DNA of 55,147 bases, taken from positions 1-55,147 of the forward strand of contig JAADIG010000020.1 in the NCBI GenBank assembly GCA_013151445.1, written 5' to 3'. This document shows positions 51,886 through 55,147 of this stretch, in pieces. The stretch comes from Actinomycetota bacterium (GTDB lineage Bacteria; Actinomycetota; Acidimicrobiia; Spongiisociales; UBA5794). A program made the translations under genes and the position numbers. Every line of letters begins with the position of its first letter. Positions within the stretch are counted from its first letter, which is position 1. Under the pieces are notes generated by a model. It did no database searches, had not been told where the DNA came from, and saw only the letters and a program-made list of their open reading frames with translations.

Positions 51886-51891
51886 AGGATA
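51886..51891 (-). promoter_or_regulatory. Leaderless-type -10 (TATCCT) of the sensor kinase gene
   Basis: TATCCT on the minus strand is followed by TAGCGG and the ATG at 51879. The DosR-like box centre lies about 70 bp upstream of this start. Confidence 0.5.
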
Positions 51892-51939
51892 CTCCGGCTT
51901 GCTCCAGGCCGGAAGCCGTATCGTGTAGATAGCCATGCT

Positions 51940-51959
51940 CTAGGGACTTTTGACCCTAG
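51940..51959. promoter_or_regulatory. DosR/DevR-type box between kinase and regulator genes
   Basis: CTAGGGACTTTTGACCCTAG has exact 6-bp outer arms (CTAGGG/CCCTAG) and contains GGGACT-TTT-GACCC, very close to the mycobacterial dormancy box (GGGACTWWAGTCCC as I recall it). It is centred about 43 bp before the regulator start, overlapping its -35 region, and about 70 bp before the kinase start, as expected for autoactivation. Confidence 0.75.
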
Positions 51960-51980
51960 GGTTTACTGCGGCAAGGAAAG

Positions 51981-51986
51981 TAGCCT
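51981..51986 (+). promoter_or_regulatory. Leaderless-type -10 (TAGCCT) of the response regulator gene
   Basis: TAGCCT is followed by GACACC and the ATG at 51993. There is no ribosome-binding sequence next to the ATG. The DosR-like box ends 21 bp upstream, over the expected -35 region. Confidence 0.55.
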
Positions 51987-51992
51987 GACACC

Positions 51993-52685
51993 ATGGCAGA
52001 CAAACCACCGGTTCGAGTTGTACTTGTAGATGATCACGAGGTCGTGCGTCAGGGGTTACGCACGTTGCTTGAGGCGACCGGAGGCGTTGAAGTCGTTTCC
52101 GAGGCTGGCTCGGTCGCGGAAGCGGTGCGCCGGGTTGGGTATGACTCACCCGATGTCGTCGTGATGGATGTTCGGTTGCCCGATGGATCCGGCATCAGTG
52201 CGTGTCGGGAGATCCGCAACCGTTGGCCGGAGATCAAGGTTTTGATCCTGACGTCGTACGCCGACGAAGAAGCCCTCGTTGATGCGATCCAGGCCGGTGC
52301 GGCTGGTTATGTACTGAAGAGAATCCGGGCCGATGAACTCGTTAAGAGCATTCGCCGGGTCGCCGCCGGCGAATCGCTTCTCGACCCAATGATGACGGAG
52401 CGGCTCTTTGAGAAGATCCGTGGCACCGGAGACACCGATCCGGTCCTTGGCCGCCTCTCACCTCAGGAGCGCCGCATTCTTGACTACATCTCCGCAGGGC
52501 TGACAAACAAACAGATCGCTGAGCAGATGTTCCTCGCCGAGAAGACCGTTAAGAACTACGTGTCGAACATGCTCGGCAAGCTCGAAATGAGCAGAAGAAG
52601 CGAGGCCGCTGCTTACGCCGCCCGTATCGCGGTCGGAAAACGCAGCCAGTATCCCGCCGAGGGTTGGGACGAGGGAGGCCGTTGA
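51993..52685 (+). CDS. NarL/LuxR-family response regulator (DevR/DosR-like)
   Basis: The 230-residue regulator has a receiver domain (VLVDDHEVVRQGLR with Asp13/14, phospho-acceptor Asp59 in VVMDVRLPDGSG, LTSYADEEA, GYVLKRI) and a C-terminal LuxR helix-turn-helix (LSPQERRILDYISAGLTNKQIAEQMFLAEKTVKNYVSNML, KLEMSRRSEAAAY). The KTVKNYVS recognition helix matches that of DosR, which binds GGGACT half-sites; a matching box stands just upstream. It is divergent from its likely kinase and followed after 106 bp by a CBS-BON gene. Confidence 0.93.
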   Translation: MADKPPVRVVLVDDHEVVRQGLRTLLEATGGVEVVSEAGSVAEAVRRVGYDSPDVVVMDVRLPDGSGISACREIRNRWPEIKVLILTSYADEEALVDAIQAGAAGYVLKRIRADELVKSIRRVAAGESLLDPMMTERLFEKIRGTGDTDPVLGRLSPQERRILDYISAGLTNKQIAEQMFLAEKTVKNYVSNMLGKLEMSRRSEAAAYAARIAVGKRSQYPAEGWDEGGR

Positions 52686-52791
52686 ACCGTGTTCGGCGTC
52701 GCGAGGTCGCACCCTTGTCCTGAGCCGGCCATTCGGTCGAACCTGCAAGTCCGGCGACATCATGATTTCTTCGTCAACCAAGGAGACGGCC

Positions 52792-53442
52792 ATGCATGTA
52801 CTTGACGCAATGACTACGGATGTACTCACGATCGGTCCCGATGACTCGCTGAAGGGGGCTGCCCGTTTGATGTTGGCGAGAGGTGTCAGTGGACTGCCGG
52901 TTATCGATGCAGACAACAAGTTGGTTGGAATTGTTACAGAAGCCGACTTTGTGCGTCAGGAGGCCGAACGAAGCCTGCACAGTCGGCGTCGGCTCCTTGC
53001 GACCGTATTCGGTGACGGCGACGCTCGCGAACACGGTGAGACGGTACGCGATGTCATGACCGCTTCTCCACTGGTCGTCACGGCCGATGCGCGGATCGCC
53101 GAGGCCGCTCGTGTCATGAACGAACGCGGTGTGAAGCGGCTCCCGGTTGTCGACAGCGAAGGATCCCTGATCGGGATCATCTCGCGCGCTGACATCGTTG
53201 CCGCCTATGTGCGACCCGACGATGTGATCGAGGATGCGGTCCGTGAGGACATCATCAAACGTGTGTTGATGATTGACCCCGCCGACCTTGAGGTGTCGGT
53301 TGACGACGGAGTTGTATCCGTGAAGGGGCAGGTTGACAACCGCGTGGATGCCCAAATCCTCGAAGAGCTCACCTGGCGTCTTGAGGGTGTCGTACGCGCC
53401 GAAATCGATGTTTCATGGCGTGACGGCGATGATCGCACGTGA
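52792..53442 (+). CDS. Two CBS domains plus BON domain protein
   Basis: The 216-residue protein has two CBS domains (residues ~1-60: VLDAMTTDVLTIGPDDSL, GLPVIDADNKLVGIVTEADFV; ~85-140: VRDVMTASPLVVTADARI, RLPVVDSEGSLIGIISRADIV) and a C-terminal BON domain (VREDIIKRVLMIDPADLEVSVDDGVVSVKGQV). CBS pairs bind adenine nucleotides; BON domains bind surfaces such as lipids. The CBS protein Hrp1 belongs to the DosR regulon of mycobacteria, so its place beside a DosR-like pair is notable, but no strong DosR box precedes it. The ATG at 52792 follows AAGGAG. Confidence 0.92.
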   Translation: MHVLDAMTTDVLTIGPDDSLKGAARLMLARGVSGLPVIDADNKLVGIVTEADFVRQEAERSLHSRRRLLATVFGDGDAREHGETVRDVMTASPLVVTADARIAEAARVMNERGVKRLPVVDSEGSLIGIISRADIVAAYVRPDDVIEDAVREDIIKRVLMIDPADLEVSVDDGVVSVKGQVDNRVDAQILEELTWRLEGVVRAEIDVSWRDGDDRT

Positions 53443-53566
53443 CAAGGTGCGTGTGTTCGTCGGATGATCGGAACACGCCACAATCATTGACGCTACGCTG
53501 TAAGTGGTTCCACCACCGTGGCGACCCACCCGTCCCTGGGGACTAACTTCCTAAGGAATTGAGAAT

Positions 53567-53589
53567 TTTCGCAGGATTCACTTGCGAAA
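53567..53589 (+). promoter_or_regulatory. Inverted repeat upstream of whiB
   Basis: TTTCGCA at 53567-53573 and TGCGAAA at 53583-53589 are perfect 7-bp arms 9 nt apart, about 58 bp before the whiB start. It may be an operator for the whiB promoter. A second nearby dyad, TTCCTAAGGAA, is at 53549-53559. Confidence 0.35.
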
Positions 53590-53646
53590 TGTCTTGTACG
53601 ATGCCAAACTCATGGTTGAACCTTTCACGAGAGGAAGGATGCACGC

Positions 53647-53934
53647 ATGGTTATGGCATTGACCGATCCGGCATTTGAGCCGATCGAGACATGGCGTCAC
53701 ATGGCGTCGTGCAATGGTGCAGATCTCGATCTGTTTTTCCCAGCTGGTGAGGATGACTCGCTCACCGGTCCCGCGCTCAGGGTCTGTGCCGAATGCCCGG
53801 TGCAGCAAGAGTGTCTGGACTACGCCGTCGAAACGAATCAGACCGAAGGTGTGTGGGGCGGTATGACCGGTCCCGACCGTCGGCGTCTCCGGCGCCGTAT
53901 TCGCGATCGCGAGAGGCGCGAGCGCGCTTCGTAG
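53647..53934 (+). CDS. WhiB-family Fe-S transcription factor
   Basis: The 95-residue protein has the four cluster cysteines Cys22, Cys47, Cys50 and Cys56 (C-N24-CAEC-N5-C), the EGVWGGMT turn, and a basic tail (PDRRRLRRRIRDRERRERAS) that touches DNA. WhiB proteins hold an oxygen- and NO-sensitive 4Fe-4S cluster and act with the primary sigma factor. It lies next to a DosR-like locus, which fits redox control. The ATG at 53647 follows GAGAGGAAGG. The subtype cannot be fixed from sequence alone. Confidence 0.95.
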   Translation: MVMALTDPAFEPIETWRHMASCNGADLDLFFPAGEDDSLTGPALRVCAECPVQQECLDYAVETNQTEGVWGGMTGPDRRRLRRRIRDRERRERAS

Positions 53935-54007
53935 GCGAGCGAAAATACCGACGTGTAACACCGCTATTCAATGTGACTCACACTCGATGGGTCGAACTGG
54001 TGGTGTG

Positions 54008-55147
54008 TCAAGAATCCGATATCGCAAGAGGCAACGCCAGTTCGAAGAATGTCTCGTTGCCTTCTCTTCGATAGGTCACGTCGCCATCCATGACTCGGGC
54101 GAGATGACGTGAGAGTCCGAGTCCAAGACCCAGCGCCGCGGTGAGTCCCGGAGCCTGGGAACCACGTTGATAGTTCTCAAAGATGCGCTCCACATCCTGT
54201 GGCGGTACCCCCTGGCCATCATCGGCCAGGTAGATAAGCCCGACCGATCCCCGCTTTCCGAAACCAACCCGAATGCTGTCCCCACCGTATCGGATGGCGT
54301 TGCTGACGAGATTGCGGATAATTTGGCGAACCCGGGCAGGGTCCGCGATGCAATGCGCCGTATCGTCGCTCAAATGAATCTGCTGGCGGGTTTGTGGCCC
54401 CCAGCCCTCCAATGACTGGGCCGCCTGGGCACGAAGATCAACGGGAACCCGCATCACATGGAGTTTCTCGATGTCGGCCTTCGCCGCGATGATCAGGTCC
54501 TCCACGATGTTGGCGACGTCGGCACTTTCGTTTGTCAGAACCTCGAGCAGCTCCGCTCGGTCCTTGTCGGTCAGTCCTGCCTCGGGATTGTTGAGAAGTT
54601 CCGCAGATCCGAGGATCGCCGTGAGTGGGGTCCTGATTTCGTGAGAGACAGAGGCGATGAGTTCGTCCTTTGAACGGACCAGATTCTTTAGCTGCTCCTC
54701 CGCTGCCTTGCGCTCCGTGATATCTGCGAGAGCCACGATCACGCGTGACAGGTCGATGCCATCGTCGGTTCTGCTCGCCACGAAGTGAAACTCGCAGTCA
54801 AGTTGAGCGCCTGCAACGGTCTGGGTGACGAGCTCGAACTGCACACGATCCGAGCTTTCCCAGATCGTTGCGAACTGGGTGATGAACGATTCACGAATTC
54901 CGGCGATCTGGGACTCTTCGGAGGTCGGCTCAAGGAGCTGATCGAGGCTCTTGGCACCGATCAAGGCGATTCCCGCAGGGTTCACGCTGAGCACATCGAT
55001 GAGGGTAACCCCGTGTTCGACCTTGTCGGGATGCGCCCGCAAGTAGGACCGAAGGTCCGTGATCCCGGAGGTACGGAGCCCGTCGAGCCACGTTCCTACC
55101 GCCGAGAAGTCCTGCTCCCAGATTGCTATTGGGGAGCGTTCGAAGAG
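54008..55147 (-). CDS. PAS-domain sensor histidine kinase (5' end outside window)
   Basis: The frame stays open to the right edge of the window; reading from there gives LFERSPIAIWEQDFSAV, a typical PAS start, so the TTG at 55042 is not the true start. The visible part has a PAS region (to about 54720), a HisKA helix with KDELIASVSHEIRTPLTAILG, and an ATPase domain (IRNLVSNAIRYGG, LADDGQGVPPQD, LGLGLGLSRHLARVMDGD). It seems soluble in the part seen. No response regulator lies beside it inside the window. It converges on whiB with 73 bp between. Confidence 0.9.
   Translation of the reverse strand, partial: LFERSPIAIWEQDFSAVGTWLDGLRTSGITDLRSYLRAHPDKVEHGVTLIDVLSVNPAGIALIGAKSLDQLLEPTSEESQIAGIRESFITQFATIWESSDRVQFELVTQTVAGAQLDCEFHFVASRTDDGIDLSRVIVALADITERKAAEEQLKNLVRSKDELIASVSHEIRTPLTAILGSAELLNNPEAGLTDKDRAELLEVLTNESADVANIVEDLIIAAKADIEKLHVMRVPVDLRAQAAQSLEGWGPQTRQQIHLSDDTAHCIADPARVRQIIRNLVSNAIRYGGDSIRVGFGKRGSVGLIYLADDGQGVPPQDVERIFENYQRGSQAPGLTAALGLGLGLSRHLARVMDGDVTYRREGNETFFELALPLAISDS

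Noticed and set aside
52735-52760. DosR box upstream of the CBS-BON gene
   Set aside because: Only a partial GGACTT half-site is present on the minus strand, with a poor second half; not enough to call.

Overview
The window looks like chromosomal DNA of a high-GC actinobacterium, most like the Acidimicrobiia. The signs are a WhiB protein, a bacterial proteasome activator ending in GQYL, a mycobacterial-type multifunctional 2-oxoglutarate decarboxylase, an F420-type PPOX protein, cysteine-containing SLH repeats, and many genes whose start codon lies 6-8 nt after a TANNNT box (leaderless-type promoters). No rRNA, tRNA, transposase, phage gene or CRISPR array was seen. All assignments come from reading the sequence; no database search was run.

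Layout. 1-2.3 kb: the end of an unknown gene, then a secreted metallopeptidase and a lipoprotein framed by two copies of a 160-bp repeat that contains a perfect 55-bp palindrome and a piece of the neighbouring tetR. 2.2-6.4 kb: paaABCDE (phenylacetyl-CoA epoxidase) with a TetR regulator as last gene; the promoter has its operator inside the -35/-10 spacer. 6.5-8.7 kb: divergent EtfD-like membrane Fe-S oxidoreductase. 9.5-13.3 kb: sugar-type ABC importer without an ATPase. 13.4-17.7 kb: four-gene gamma-glutamylation operon (GlnA-like, SDR, ALDH, GATase). 17.9-20.1 kb: SLH surface protein. 20.3-33 kb: PhzF, lipoprotein, Kgd, PPOX, DUF1684, MFS, ABC-F, DJ-1/PfpI, carbonic anhydrase, PheA and a lone DNA methyltransferase. 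33-43.6 kb: ROK kinase, DUF547, NhaA, Ca/Na exchanger, TrmH-like, PolX, a membrane molybdopterin enzyme, a small zincin, SRPBCC and LysR. 43.7-48.2 kb: ferritin-VIT1 protein, penicillin acylase, Bpa. 48.2-55.1 kb: a DevRS/DosR-like two-component locus with a pyruvate phosphate dikinase, a CBS-BON protein, WhiB and a truncated PAS kinase.

How the parts fit. PaaABCDE makes ring-epoxide CoA from phenylacetyl-CoA, and the later beta-oxidation steps give reduced ETF that the divergent EtfD-like protein could pass to the quinone pool, so one regulator between them makes sense. At the other end, a DosR-type box lies between a divergent GAF kinase and a NarL-type regulator; the kinase gene is followed at once by PPDK, and the regulator by a CBS-BON gene. 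This resembles oxygen-sensing dormancy loci of other actinobacteria. The PPDK gene appears to carry a frameshift near its end.

Points most worth checking: the repeat-framed peptidase/lipoprotein cassette and its palindromes, the operator-in-spacer paa promoter, the DosR-like locus, the PPDK frameshift, the possible AUC start of the PPOX gene, the oversized ABC permease, and the hairpin whose 3' arm is repeated four times.
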